Assembly (NCBI GenBank): GCA_016212795.1
Contig: JACRDT010000042.1
Span: forward strand, 1-64,000
Direction of reading: 5' to 3'
Origin: Elusimicrobiota bacterium
GTDB taxonomy: Bacteria; Elusimicrobiota; Elusimicrobia; UBA1565; UBA9628
DNA length: 64,000 nucleotides
In this document: positions 23,681 to 32,720 of the stretch, piece by piece
Position numbering within the stretch: the stretch's first letter is position 1
How the letters are laid out: each line of letters starts with the position of its first letter
Position numbers and translations under genes: made by a program
Notes under the pieces: model-generated
What the model was told of the DNA's origin: nothing
The model's input: the letters and a program-made list of their open reading frames with translations, nothing else
The model's database searches: none

Positions 23681-24352
23681 ATGGCAAAGATCGGGGTGAT
23701 ACTGTCGGGGTGCGGGGTCAAGGACGGGTCGGAGATCCACGAGGCGACGCTGCTGCTCCTGGCGATCGACAAGCTCGGGGCCCAGGCGGTGTGCTTCGCG
23801 CCGGACAAGGACCAGGCCGACGTCGTCGACCACGCGAGCGGCAAGGCGGTCCGCGAGAAGCGCAACGTCCTCGTGGAGTCGGCTCGGCTGGCGCGCGGCG
23901 AGATCAGGGACCTGCGCGAGGCGCGGCCGGAGTCGCTCGACGCGGTCATCCTCCCCGGCGGCTTCGGGGCCGCCAAGAACCTCTCCTCGTTCGCCGAGGA
24001 GGGCGCCGAGTGCCAGGTCGACCCGGAGGTCGCGAGGCTCCTCCGGGGCATGCGCCAGGCGGGCAAGCCCATCGGCGCCGCCTGCATCGCGCCGGTGATC
24101 CTGGCCAGGCTCTTCGGCGGCGAGAAGCCCGTCGTGACCATCGGCTCGGACCCCGGGACGGCCAAGGCCGTCGAGGCCATGGGCGCCGTCCACGAGGTCG
24201 CCGGGGCGACTGGGGTCGCCGTGGACAAGGGCAAGAAGCTGGCCACCACGCCGTGCTACATGCTGGCGACCCGCATCGGCCAGGTCGCCGAGGGCATGGA
24301 AGCGCTCGTCAAGGCCGTCCTCGAGATGGCCGCGGCGACGGCCAAGAGGTAG
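23681..24352 (+). CDS. elbB: ElbB, DJ-1/PfpI-like glyoxalase
   Basis: This 223-residue protein begins MAKIGVILSGCGVKDGSEIH and has ILPGGFGAAKNLSSFA and the nucleophile-elbow region IGAACIAPVILARLF, all typical of ElbB (YhbL) of the DJ-1/PfpI superfamily, with weak glyoxalase activity. AGGAGG precedes the ATG at 23681. Its TAG shares a base with the GTG start of the next gene, so the two are coupled. Confidence 0.92.
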   Translation: MAKIGVILSGCGVKDGSEIHEATLLLLAIDKLGAQAVCFAPDKDQADVVDHASGKAVREKRNVLVESARLARGEIRDLREARPESLDAVILPGGFGAAKNLSSFAEEGAECQVDPEVARLLRGMRQAGKPIGAACIAPVILARLFGGEKPVVTIGSDPGTAKAVEAMGAVHEVAGATGVAVDKGKKLATTPCYMLATRIGQVAEGMEALVKAVLEMAAATAKR

Positions 24353-25830
24353 TGGCTCCGACCGGCGACCCGGGACGCTCGGCCCCTGGGCCTGCCGGCC
24401 CAGGCCGCGCCGTCGAAGACCTCGGCTCCCCCGACGTCATGGCGCGCCGGCGCGCCGCGGTCGTCCTGGCTCGGTCGGTGCCCGCGCCCCCCGGCGCCGT
24501 GGCGGGCTTGATCCGGCTCCTGAAGGATCCCGACTACCAGACGCGCAAGAACGCGGCCTTCGCCCTGTCGAAGGCCGGCGGCTCGAGCCCGGAGGCCGTC
24601 GCCGCCTTCGCGGCGGCGCTCTCCGACGAGGGCGTCCAGGTCCGCCGGGAGGCGGCCCACGCGCTGTCGCGGGCCGAGGCGCCCTCGGAGGACGCCCTGG
24701 CCGCCCTCACGCGGGCGCTCGAGGACCCCGACCGGCGGGTCCGCGAGATGGCGGCCCACGCCCTGGCCCGGCGCCAACGGTTCCACACGGCGGCTCGGGC
24801 GGTGGACGAGGCCGCGTGCTACACCCTGGAGATCACGACGCGATGCGACTTCGGGTGCGTCTTCTGCCTGGTCCCGCCCCGCAACGGGCCCCGCGCCGTC
24901 GAGCTCTCCTGGGAGGAGCTCAAGGCCCGGACCCTGGCCGTCAAGGAGAGCGGGTTCGGCCGGGTCCTGATCTCCGGCGGGGAGCCCACCCTCCACCCGC
25001 GCCTGCGGGAGCTCGCGGGCTTCGCCGCGGGGTTGGGCCTGGAGGTGGTCGTGAACACCAACGGCGCGAGGTTCGCGGACGCCGCCTACCTGGACTCCTT
25101 CAAGGGCATCTCCTTGAGCTGCGTCCTGTCCTTCCATGCCCACGAGGAGAAGGTCTTCAACCGGCTGACCAGGACCGCGTCCTACCGCAAGGTCCTGCAG
25201 GCGGCCCGCAACCTCCTGGAGCGCCGCATCCGCGTCTGTTTTTCCCACGTCATCAATAAGCACAACTACAGGGCTTTTCCGGATTGGGTGCGGTTCGTCA
25301 GGGAGAACTTCAGGACGGCCGAGCCGGACGGCACCCTGCTGGTCAGCGCCTCGGTGTTCGTGAACCAGGAGGCCCACGGCCCCGACCACGCCCTGGTGCG
25401 GTTCTCGCGGGTCCGGCCGTTCCTCCTGAAGGGCGTCGAGACGGCGGGGTTCCCGGTCGAGTACGAGTCGGCCTGCACGGTCCCCGGCTGCCTGCTGCGC
25501 CCCGGGTTCCTCCGGCTCAAGGAGAGTTTCTCGGCCGAGGCCCGGGAGAGGAACCTGGCGTTCCTCCGCGGCGTCCCGGCCGCCCAGCGCAGGGAGCTCA
25601 CGAAGTTCTTCATCCCGGACAAGTGCCTCTCGTGCGTCAAGTTCGTGGCCCCCTTCTGCAAGGGCATCCGCAAGAACTACCTCCTGACCTTCGGCGCCGG
25701 GGAGTTCCCCGGCCTGCTGACCGCCGAGGAACGGCGCCGCGTCGACGCCGGCCGGGAGAGGTTCGTCCCCGGGGACGACGAGCGGGCATTCCCGACCGGG
25801 CTGTCGCCGGCCGTCGCGGCGCTCGATTAG
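24352..25830 (+). CDS. HEAT-repeat/radical SAM fusion protein
   Basis: The 492-residue product starts with about three HEAT-type repeats (residues 21-145, such as LKDPDYQTRKNAAFALSKAG). A radical SAM domain follows with C165, C169 and C172 in CDFGCVFC, and GRVLISGGEPTLHP (the GGE motif). Near the C-terminus CLSCVKF and PFCKG give three more cysteines, perhaps an auxiliary iron-sulfur site. HEAT repeats may bind a protein or peptide substrate. GTG at 24352 shares the last base of the elbB stop; ATG at 24439 is an alternative that would cut into the first repeat. The substrate is unknown. Confidence 0.8.
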   Translation: MAPTGDPGRSAPGPAGPGRAVEDLGSPDVMARRRAAVVLARSVPAPPGAVAGLIRLLKDPDYQTRKNAAFALSKAGGSSPEAVAAFAAALSDEGVQVRREAAHALSRAEAPSEDALAALTRALEDPDRRVREMAAHALARRQRFHTAARAVDEAACYTLEITTRCDFGCVFCLVPPRNGPRAVELSWEELKARTLAVKESGFGRVLISGGEPTLHPRLRELAGFAAGLGLEVVVNTNGARFADAAYLDSFKGISLSCVLSFHAHEEKVFNRLTRTASYRKVLQAARNLLERRIRVCFSHVINKHNYRAFPDWVRFVRENFRTAEPDGTLLVSASVFVNQEAHGPDHALVRFSRVRPFLLKGVETAGFPVEYESACTVPGCLLRPGFLRLKESFSAEARERNLAFLRGVPAAQRRELTKFFIPDKCLSCVKFVAPFCKGIRKNYLLTFGAGEFPGLLTAEERRRVDAGRERFVPGDDERAFPTGLSPAVAALD

Positions 25831-27353
25831 CTGAGCAGGCGCAGGACTTTCTTGATGAAGACGTCCTTCTCGAAGGGCTTGAGGAGGACTTCGCGGGCGC
25901 CGGCCTTGAGGGCCTTCTGCGCCGCTTCCATGTAGCCGGTGAGCACCAGGACGGGGACGCGCTTCTCCTGGGGCAGCAGGTTCATGCGGCGGATGACCTC
26001 GATGCCGTCCATGCCCGGCATCATCACGTCGAGGATGACGAGGTGGGGGGTGTCCTCCTCGAGGGCCTTGAGAGCGTCGAAGCCGGTGTTGACCGCCGAG
26101 AGCTCCAGGTTCGGGCTGATCGAGGACATGAAGAGCCGCAGGACCTCCACGAGGTCCTGGTTGTCCTCGACGATGAGCACCTTCTTCTTCTGCGCGCGGG
26201 CCTCGCGCCCCACGAGGCGCTGGGGCGCGTCGTGGGCCGTGAGCGGCAGGGAGACGACGGCGGTCGTCCCGCGCTGGGGGCCGCCGGATTCGATCCAGAT
26301 GCGGCCGGCGTGGAGCTCGATGATCTCCTTGGCCAGGGGGAGGCCCAGGCCGAGCCCCGGGTGGGAGCGGATGGGGCCTTGGCTGGCGATGTAGAACTGC
26401 TCGAAGAGGTGCGGGAGCATCTCGGGCACGACCCCCGGCCCCTCGTCCCGCAGGAGGATCTGGGCCTGGTTCTCGACCCGCGTGAGAGAAAGGTGGATGG
26501 CGCCGCCCTCGGGGCTGAACTTGACCGCGTTGGACATCAGGTTGGCGAGCGCCTCGTCGAGCTTCTCCTCGTTGGCCAGGACCCAGGTCTCCTCCGAGGG
26601 TAGCGTGGCCTCCAGGCGCATGGACTTCTTGGCCATGCCGCGGTGGCTCTTCTTGGCGAAGCCGTCGATCCAGCAGCTCAGGTCGAGGGGTTTCAGGACC
26701 AGCTCCTCCCGCTGGAGGGTGGAGTCGCGGGTCTTGAGGATCTGGTTGATGGTCAGCAGCAGGCTCTCGGACCGGTCGAGGATGGAGCGGGTGGCCTTGG
26801 CCTGCTCATCCGTCATCTTGCCGAGGGACCCCGTCTCGAGGGCCTTGGCGAAGCCGATGATGATCTGGAGGGGGGTCCTGAGCTCATGCGAGATGTTCGC
26901 GATGAACTCGTTCTTCATCTGGTTGATCTGCCTCAGCTCCATGTTGGAGTTCGTGAGGTTGCGGGCCTCCATCAGCCGCGCGTAGAGGCGGCCGGCCTCC
27001 AGGGTCTTGAAGTCCTCGAGCGTCAGGCAGTCGAGCGCCCCTTTCTTCATGGATTCCACCGCGGCGGAGGTGTCGGCGGAGTCCAGGACCATGACCACCG
27101 CGGACTTCGTGAAGAGCTGGCGCAGCTTGGAGAGGAGCTGCTGGCCGTCGAGCGGGGGCTTGCCGGAGTCGATGAAGACGAGGTCGAACGAGGCGTCCTG
27201 GAGCATCTGCAGGGCGGTCTCCGAATCCTGGGCGCAGCTGACGGTCGGCGACCACCCTTCGGCGAGCTTGAGCTTCTTCTGGAGGAACAGCTGGACGGCC
27301 TGGTCGCTTGCGACGACCAGGATGGAGATGGGAGGCTTCCCTTGCGCTGTCAT
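25827..27353 (-). CDS. hybrid histidine kinase with two receiver domains
   Basis: This 508-residue cytoplasmic protein has an N-terminal receiver-like domain (ILVVASDQAV, Asp in FIDSGKPPLDG; divergent, no clear lysine), a HisKA domain with NISHELRTPLQ, an HATPase with NLMSNAVKFSPEGG, DEGPGV and GLGLGLPLAK, and a C-terminal receiver (VLIVEDNQD, VILDVMMPGMDG, LLKPF). No membrane segment is present. The signal may come through the N-terminal receiver. Its stop overlaps the radical SAM gene stop (convergent, 4 bases). Confidence 0.92.
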   Translation of the reverse strand: MTAQGKPPISILVVASDQAVQLFLQKKLKLAEGWSPTVSCAQDSETALQMLQDASFDLVFIDSGKPPLDGQQLLSKLRQLFTKSAVVMVLDSADTSAAVESMKKGALDCLTLEDFKTLEAGRLYARLMEARNLTNSNMELRQINQMKNEFIANISHELRTPLQIIIGFAKALETGSLGKMTDEQAKATRSILDRSESLLLTINQILKTRDSTLQREELVLKPLDLSCWIDGFAKKSHRGMAKKSMRLEATLPSEETWVLANEEKLDEALANLMSNAVKFSPEGGAIHLSLTRVENQAQILLRDEGPGVVPEMLPHLFEQFYIASQGPIRSHPGLGLGLPLAKEIIELHAGRIWIESGGPQRGTTAVVSLPLTAHDAPQRLVGREARAQKKKVLIVEDNQDLVEVLRLFMSSISPNLELSAVNTGFDALKALEEDTPHLVILDVMMPGMDGIEVIRRMNLLPQEKRVPVLVLTGYMEAAQKALKAGAREVLLKPFEKDVFIKKVLRLLS

Positions 27354-27484
27354 GGATGTCGGGCCTGGAAACGGCCGAACAGTAAGTCTACAAAAAGCGC
27401 CCGGTCGGGGCAACCGCACCGTGCCCGCTGTCAAGGCCCGCTGTCGTGCCCGCATGTGCCCGCACGTGCCCCGCTCAGCGTCGC

Positions 27485-28261
27485 TCAGGGGGCCTGGGCA
27501 GGGCGGGGGGTGAAATAAAGGTTGTACGCGTCGAAGGGCAGGTACTTCTCGAGGAGGACGTAGTCGTTGCGCGCGAAGTACGCCAGGAGCTCCTTCTGCA
27601 CGCTCGGGTGCGCCTCGATGCAGACGAGCCGCGGCCGGAACCGCCGGATGTCGAACCCCGCGAGGGCGGCGGGCTCGTGCTCCTCGATATCCATGGAGAG
27701 GAAGTCGATCCTCTCGACTCTGAGGCCCTCCAGGAGGTCGTTGAGGGTGACGGTCTCGAAGGAGAGCTTCTCGACGGCGGGGTTCCCCGTCACTTCGGCG
27801 GTCTGGCGCTCGGCCACGGCCCGGTCCACCGAGGAGAGCTCCGTCATCGCCGGGGTCCGGAAGAACGCCATCTTCTTCCCGGAGGCGCTGGAGACGAGGC
27901 GCGCGAAGAACCGCGTGCGGGGCCGGTGCTTCGCGTAGCCGGCGCCGTATTCGGGCAGGGCGTCGACCGCGATCCCCGACCACCCCAGGTGCTTCTCCAG
28001 GTAGTACGTCGTGCTGAGGTTCATGTAGTGGCCGCTGCCCACGTCGAGGAAGGTCCCGCCCCGGCGGTCCTGGAAGAAGTCGCGGATGATCAGTTCCTCG
28101 TTGAACTGGGAATACAGCTTGGTCCCTTTCAGGAGGATGTCGCTCACGGCTCCCGGCCGGGCGCCTTGCCCGCCGCTTCCCTGCGCGGGGTCCGTGTCGG
28201 AGCACCCCGGGAGGAGGAGCAGCCCGGCCAGCGCGGCGACGGCGAGGGACGCGATGCGCAC
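27485..28261 (-). CDS. FkbM family methyltransferase with lipoprotein signal
   Basis: From GTG 28261 the 258-residue product has a hydrophobic signal and lipobox (VAALAGLLLLPGCSDTD), then an FkbM methyltransferase core: GGTFLDVGSGHYMNLSTTYY (SAM site), VTLNDLLEGL, IDFLSMDIEEHEPAAL, LVCIEAHPS. FkbM enzymes usually work in the cytoplasm, where SAM is. A lipid anchor outside the cytoplasmic membrane would be unusual; if translation starts later, the anchor would be lost. Divergent from the SPFH gene at 28372. Confidence 0.78.
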   Translation of the reverse strand: MRIASLAVAALAGLLLLPGCSDTDPAQGSGGQGARPGAVSDILLKGTKLYSQFNEELIIRDFFQDRRGGTFLDVGSGHYMNLSTTYYLEKHLGWSGIAVDALPEYGAGYAKHRPRTRFFARLVSSASGKKMAFFRTPAMTELSSVDRAVAERQTAEVTGNPAVEKLSFETVTLNDLLEGLRVERIDFLSMDIEEHEPAALAGFDIRRFRPRLVCIEAHPSVQKELLAYFARNDYVLLEKYLPFDAYNLYFTPRPAQAP

Positions 28262-28371
28262 GATGGACAGGGTAGCAAAATCCCGGGACGGCTTGCCCGG
28301 CCGTCTCCAATGGTGTAAAGTGGAGGCATCGTCATGCGGACGGCATTCTCGCACCCTCGAGGACCTTCATT

Positions 28372-29295
28372 ATGGGCTATCTCCTGCTGGCCATCATCGC
28401 GACGGGGTTCATGGTGATGGCGTCCCGGGACAAGTGGCTGAACGGCCAGAAGGTCGACAGCGAGGCCCTGGCCTCCCTGATCTTCAGGTACGGGCTGACC
28501 TTCTTCCTGCTGGCCATCGTCGCGGTGGTCGGGACCAGGGGCGTCGTGGTCGTCCCTCCCGGGCACCGGGGCATCATCTTCAACAAGATCAGCGGCATTC
28601 GCCAGCAGGCCCTGGGCGAGGGGTTCAACCTGGTCATCCCGCTCATCGAGTACGTCACGCTGATGGACGTGCGGGTGCAGAAGGAGGCCTACGACGCCTC
28701 GGCCGCTTCCAAGGACCTCCAGACCATCCACACCAAGGTCGCCCTGAACTTCCACCCCGGGCCCGAGAGCGCGCCCAGGATCTTCCAGGAGGTCGGGCTG
28801 GGGTACTCAGAGAGGATCATCCACCCGGCGGTGCAGGAGGCGGTCAAGGCCACCACCGCCCGGTTCACGGCCGAGGAGCTCATCGCCCGGCGCGAGGACG
28901 TCAAGAAGCTCATCCGCGAGCTCGTCGAGGACCAGATCAAGCCGTTCAACGTCCGGGTGGACGAGCTCTACATCACGGACTTCGACTTCTCCCGCCAGTT
29001 CGCGGAGGCCATCGAGTTCAAGCAGATCGCCGAGCAGCAGGCCCTCAAGGCCAAGCGGGACCTCGACCGCATCCGCATCGAGGCCGAGCAGAAGGTGGCG
29101 ACCGCCCGGGCCGAGGCCGAGGCCCTCAAGATGCAGAAAGACGCCATCACCGCCCAGCTCATCCAGCTCCGTCAGGTCGAGATGCAGAAGCTGGCCATCG
29201 AGAAGTGGGACGGCCGGATGCCGTCGGTGATGATGGGGGGCACGGCGACGCCCCTCCTGGACCTGAGCACGCTGACCAACAGCCGGCCCAAGTAG
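28372..29295 (+). CDS. prohibitin/SPFH domain membrane protein
   Basis: The 307-residue protein has an N-terminal membrane segment (two hydrophobic stretches, residues 3-18 and 40-56), an SPFH/Band 7 domain (GVVVVPPGHRGIIFNKISG, then DLQTIHTKVALNFHP) and a C-terminal Ala/Glu-rich helix. The pattern is that of prohibitins, which form large ring scaffolds on the membrane and help membrane proteases. It is flanked by unrelated genes, so its partner here is not known. Confidence 0.88.
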   Translation: MGYLLLAIIATGFMVMASRDKWLNGQKVDSEALASLIFRYGLTFFLLAIVAVVGTRGVVVVPPGHRGIIFNKISGIRQQALGEGFNLVIPLIEYVTLMDVRVQKEAYDASAASKDLQTIHTKVALNFHPGPESAPRIFQEVGLGYSERIIHPAVQEAVKATTARFTAEELIARREDVKKLIRELVEDQIKPFNVRVDELYITDFDFSRQFAEAIEFKQIAEQQALKAKRDLDRIRIEAEQKVATARAEAEALKMQKDAITAQLIQLRQVEMQKLAIEKWDGRMPSVMMGGTATPLLDLSTLTNSRPK

Positions 29296-29304
29296 GGGGC
29301 GGGA

Positions 29305-29326
29305 CCGCGCCGTCGGGCCGGCGCGG
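29305..29326. terminator. possible bidirectional hairpin
   Basis: CCGCGCCG (29305-29312) pairs with CGGCGCGG (29319-29326) over a 6-base loop between convergent genes. There is no T run, so termination is only suggested by position. Confidence 0.3.
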
Positions 29327-29347
29327 GGTCAGGCGGGCGGCGTCACC

Positions 29348-30328
29348 TCACTTCTTCAGGCGCGCCCTGTACCACTCGATGGTGCGCCTGAGCCCTTCCT
29401 CCAGGCCGACCTTGCACGTAAAGCCCAGCGCCTGGCGGGCCTTGGACGAGTCGCAGGCCCGCCGCGCCTGGCCCGAGGGCTGGGCCGGGTCGAACTCGAG
29501 GCGCGCCTTGGTCCCGGCGAGCCGCACGATCGTCTCCGCCAGGCCCCGGATCGTCGTCTCCTCCTCCGTCCCCAGGTTGATCGGGTCGCACACCGCGTGG
29601 CGCTCGCAGGCGTCGATCAGCCCGCCGGCGAAGTCCTCCACGTACAGGAACGACCGCGTCTGCGTCCCGTCGCCCCAGACCTTCAGCGGGTCGTCGCCGC
29701 GCAGGGCCTTGCGGATGAGCGAGCAGATCACGTGGCTGTCCTCGGACTCGAAATGGTCCCGGGGGCCGTAGGCGTTGGTGGGGCGCACGATCGCCACCTT
29801 CATCCCGAACTCCTCGTGGTAGGCCCGGGCCATGAACTCGGCCATGCGCTTGGCCCAGCCGTAGCCTTCGTTGGTGGGCTCCGGGGAGCCTCGGAACCCC
29901 TCGCTCTCGGGGGTCGGGATGGCGGCTTCGCGGGGGTAGACGCACACCGTGCTCGTCACCAGGAAGCGTTCCGCCCCGCAGACCCGAGCCCCCTCGAGGA
30001 GCTGGGCCGAGAGGAGGATGTTCTCCCGGAACATCGAGCCCAGGTGCTTCTGGTTGTAGGCGACCCCCCACACGCGCGCCGCCAGGTTCATCACGATGTC
30101 CTGGCCGCGGCATACCATCACGGCGTTCTCGAGCTCGGTGAGGTCGGCGCGGATGATGCGGACCTTCTTGTAGACGGAGCGCAGGTTCTCGCGCTTGCCG
30201 CTGGCCAGGTTGTCGGCGACCGTGATGCGCAGGGAGGGCTCCCGGCGCAGCAGCTCCTCGACCACGTGGCTGCCCACGAACCCGGCTCCGCCGGCCACCA
30301 GGACGCTCTTGTTCTTCCAGAAGCTCAT
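29348..30328 (-). CDS. NAD-dependent nucleotide-sugar epimerase/dehydratase
   Basis: This 326-residue extended SDR protein has the cofactor motif GGAGFVGSHV, the active-site region LVTSTVCVYP and catalytic tyrosine/lysine in YGWAK. The closest pattern is GDP-fucose synthase or GDP-mannose epimerase. GGAGG precedes its ATG, and it follows rubrerythrin by 19 bases. The product is probably a sugar for surface polysaccharide; the exact substrate is open. Confidence 0.88.
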   Translation of the reverse strand: MSFWKNKSVLVAGGAGFVGSHVVEELLRREPSLRITVADNLASGKRENLRSVYKKVRIIRADLTELENAVMVCRGQDIVMNLAARVWGVAYNQKHLGSMFRENILLSAQLLEGARVCGAERFLVTSTVCVYPREAAIPTPESEGFRGSPEPTNEGYGWAKRMAEFMARAYHEEFGMKVAIVRPTNAYGPRDHFESEDSHVICSLIRKALRGDDPLKVWGDGTQTRSFLYVEDFAGGLIDACERHAVCDPINLGTEEETTIRGLAETIVRLAGTKARLEFDPAQPSGQARRACDSSKARQALGFTCKVGLEEGLRRTIEWYRARLKK

Positions 30329-30347
30329 CGTGTCCTCCCCGCTCCCG

Positions 30348-30920
30348 TCACCAGTTCTCGGCGAGCACCTCGAAGTAGGCCTGCGGGTGGGCGCACGCGG
30401 GGCACGCCTTGAGGGCCTCTTCCCCCTCGTGGGTGAAGCCGCAGTTGCGGCAGCGCCAGGTGGTCTTGGCCTTCTTCTTGAAGACCGTGCCCTCCTCGAC
30501 GTTCTTGAGGAGGCCGCGGTAGCGGCGCTCGTGCTGCTTCTCGGCGACGGCGATGGACTCGAAGAGCTTGGCCGCGGCCTCGAAGCCCTCGGCCCGCGCG
30601 GTCTTGGCGAAGTCGGGGTACAGAGTCCCCCACTCGCACAACTCCCCGTCGGCCGCGGCCTTGAGGTTCTGGGCCGTGGTCCCCACGACGCCGGCCGGGA
30701 ACATCGCTTCCACCTTGGCCTCCCCGCCTTCCAGCAGGGCGAAGAAGCGCTTGGCGTGCTCCTTCTCCTGGTCGGCGGTCTCCTCGAAGGCCCAGGCGAC
30801 CTGCATGAAGCCTTCCTTGCGCGCGGCCCCGGCGGCGTAGGTGTAGCGGTTGCGGGCCTGCGACTCGCCCGCGAAAGCGGTGATGATGTTCTTCTCGGTC
30901 TTGCTGCCTTTGAGTTCCAT
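30348..30920 (-). CDS. rbr: rubrerythrin
   Basis: The 190-residue protein has a di-iron four-helix bundle (GESQARNRYTYAA, DQEKEHAKRFF, and AVAEKQHERRY, giving the Glu/His ligands) followed by a rubredoxin-like centre (CRNCG and CPACA). Rubrerythrin reduces hydrogen peroxide, which suggests an anaerobic or microaerophilic lifestyle. GGAGG precedes the ATG at 30920. Confidence 0.95.
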   Translation of the reverse strand: MELKGSKTEKNIITAFAGESQARNRYTYAAGAARKEGFMQVAWAFEETADQEKEHAKRFFALLEGGEAKVEAMFPAGVVGTTAQNLKAAADGELCEWGTLYPDFAKTARAEGFEAAAKLFESIAVAEKQHERRYRGLLKNVEEGTVFKKKAKTTWRCRNCGFTHEGEEALKACPACAHPQAYFEVLAENW

Positions 30921-31000
30921 GTCGTCCTCCTGTCCCGGCGGCGGTCCCCGCGGCGCGGGATTCGTATGATACGAGATTTCCGCCCGCCGCTCCAGGGGGG

Positions 31001-32674
31001 CTAGGCGGCGGCCCGGCTTTCCCGGGCCGGTTCGGCGGCCGCCGGCAGGGTGAAGGAGACGGTGGTCCCTTCCGTCAGGCTCGACTCGACGGAGACCTTG
31101 CCGCCGTGGTGCTCGACCACCTTCTTGACGAAGGGGAGTCCCAGCCCCCAGCCTTGCACGTTGCCCGTGAAGGAGGGCTCCACCTGGTGGAACCTCCGGA
31201 AGATCGCCTCGCGGTCCTCGGGAGGGATGCCGTCCCCACGGTCTTGCACGCTCGCCTCGATCGTCCCGTCGCGCGCCGCGGCCCGGACGACCACTTTCTT
31301 CTCGGGCTTGGAGTTGAATTTCACGGCGTTCTCGATGAGGTTCTGGAAGGCCCTTCGGATGAGGGTCTGGTCGCCGAAGGCTTTCAGCGCCGGGTCCACC
31401 TCCGTCTCCAGCACCGCCTGGTGCTCCGCCAGCCAGGGGGCCAGGGCCTTGACGGCATCCTGGACGGCTTCGGCCACGCTGAAGGCCTGGCGGTCGAGGC
31501 GGCCCGGCTCCAGCGACTCGATCGCGATGAAGTCGAGCAGGCGGTTGACCAGGTCGCTGAGCTTGAGTCCGTGGGTCAGGATGTTGTCGAGCGCTTTCTC
31601 CCTCTGGGCGGGCTCCATCGGGGCTGGGTTCTTCCGGCCCAGGAGGAGCTCCGCGAACCCGATGATCAGGGTCAGCGGCGTCCTCAGCTTGTGCGAGATC
31701 AGGAAGAGGAAGGATTGCTTGATGAGCCCTTCCTGGCGCTCCGCCGTGACGTCCCGGAAGACCAGGAGGTGCCCGTTCCACGCGGAGGTGTCCCCGACGG
31801 TGTCGAACCGCAGCAGGGTGGCGGTGCCGGCGAGGACCAGCCTCTTGGGCTCCTCCCGGACGGCCTCGAAGTCCACCGAGGGTTCGGGCGAGGCCAGCAG
31901 GGCCGGGACGGGGGGCTCGACCTTCAGGCGGGCGAGGTGCTCCGCGACCGAGCCCGACGGGGTGGTCCCGATCTCGAAGAATTTGCGCGCCGCGTCGTTG
32001 CACAGGACGATCCTGCCCTGGCCGTCGGTCAGGAGGGCGGCGTCCTTCATCTGCCCGAACACGGTCCGCAGCTTCGCCCTCTCCTCTTTGAGCGAGGCTT
32101 CCTTGGTCCGCTCCTCTCGCTCCCTGGTCTGTTGGGCGAAGAACGCGGCGAAGACGGCGACGATGTAGAAGAACGGCAGGCGCAGGAGGATGTGCGCGTC
32201 CCAGACGGCCTCGGGGTTGGATTTGCCCCAGAGCGTCATGTAGACGGCGCACGCGGCCAGTCCGATCAGGAGGCTTTGCCAGATGCGCATCTGGAGCCCC
32301 GACATCAGCACCACGACGAAGTAGATGAGGAAAAGGTCGCCGTCGAATCCTTCACAGACGAAGATGAGGCAGGAGATGGCGGCGATGTCGAAGAGGAAGA
32401 CGCCCGCCTGGGTCGACGGTTTCTCCAGCCACGAATCCGGCAGCCGGAGCAGGGCGATGTTCGAGGCAAGGTGGGCCAACAGGAGGAGCAGGGGTATCCG
32501 GAGGGAGTTCCGTTCGATGTCGGGGTGGTAGACCAGGAAGAAGACCATGACCAGCGAGATGACGCCGCGCAGGCAGAAGAGGGTCCGCTTCTGGTTCAAG
32601 TGGACGCGCTCGGGCATGATGGACCGCCAGGAGCGCAAAGAGGTCGCGGTCAGGGCGTCCATGGTGCCAGCCAT
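31001..32674 (-). CDS. membrane sensor histidine kinase with PAS domain
   Basis: The 557-residue protein has about six N-terminal membrane helices (residues 35-175), a coiled linker, a PAS domain (about 205-325, LRTVFGQMKDAALLTDGQGR), HisKA with LISHKLRTPLTL (phospho-acceptor His) and an HATPase with NLIENAVKFNSKPE, DRGDGIP and GWGLGLPFV. No response regulator lies beside it. A TATACT box only 6 bases before the ATG suggests a leaderless transcript. Confidence 0.92.
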   Translation of the reverse strand: MAGTMDALTATSLRSWRSIMPERVHLNQKRTLFCLRGVISLVMVFFLVYHPDIERNSLRIPLLLLLAHLASNIALLRLPDSWLEKPSTQAGVFLFDIAAISCLIFVCEGFDGDLFLIYFVVVLMSGLQMRIWQSLLIGLAACAVYMTLWGKSNPEAVWDAHILLRLPFFYIVAVFAAFFAQQTREREERTKEASLKEERAKLRTVFGQMKDAALLTDGQGRIVLCNDAARKFFEIGTTPSGSVAEHLARLKVEPPVPALLASPEPSVDFEAVREEPKRLVLAGTATLLRFDTVGDTSAWNGHLLVFRDVTAERQEGLIKQSFLFLISHKLRTPLTLIIGFAELLLGRKNPAPMEPAQREKALDNILTHGLKLSDLVNRLLDFIAIESLEPGRLDRQAFSVAEAVQDAVKALAPWLAEHQAVLETEVDPALKAFGDQTLIRRAFQNLIENAVKFNSKPEKKVVVRAAARDGTIEASVQDRGDGIPPEDREAIFRRFHQVEPSFTGNVQGWGLGLPFVKKVVEHHGGKVSVESSLTEGTTVSFTLPAAAEPARESRAAA

Positions 32675-32680
32675 GGGCGT

Positions 32681-32686
32681 AGTATA
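32681..32686 (-). promoter_or_regulatory. -10 box adjacent to the 32674 start
   Basis: TATACT read leftward, 6 bases before the ATG. No consensus -35 at 17 bases. Part of a repeated pattern of probable leaderless genes. Confidence 0.45.
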
Positions 32687-32720
32687 CGATTTCTCCGTTC
32701 AGCGGGTGGAGTCCCGGGCT

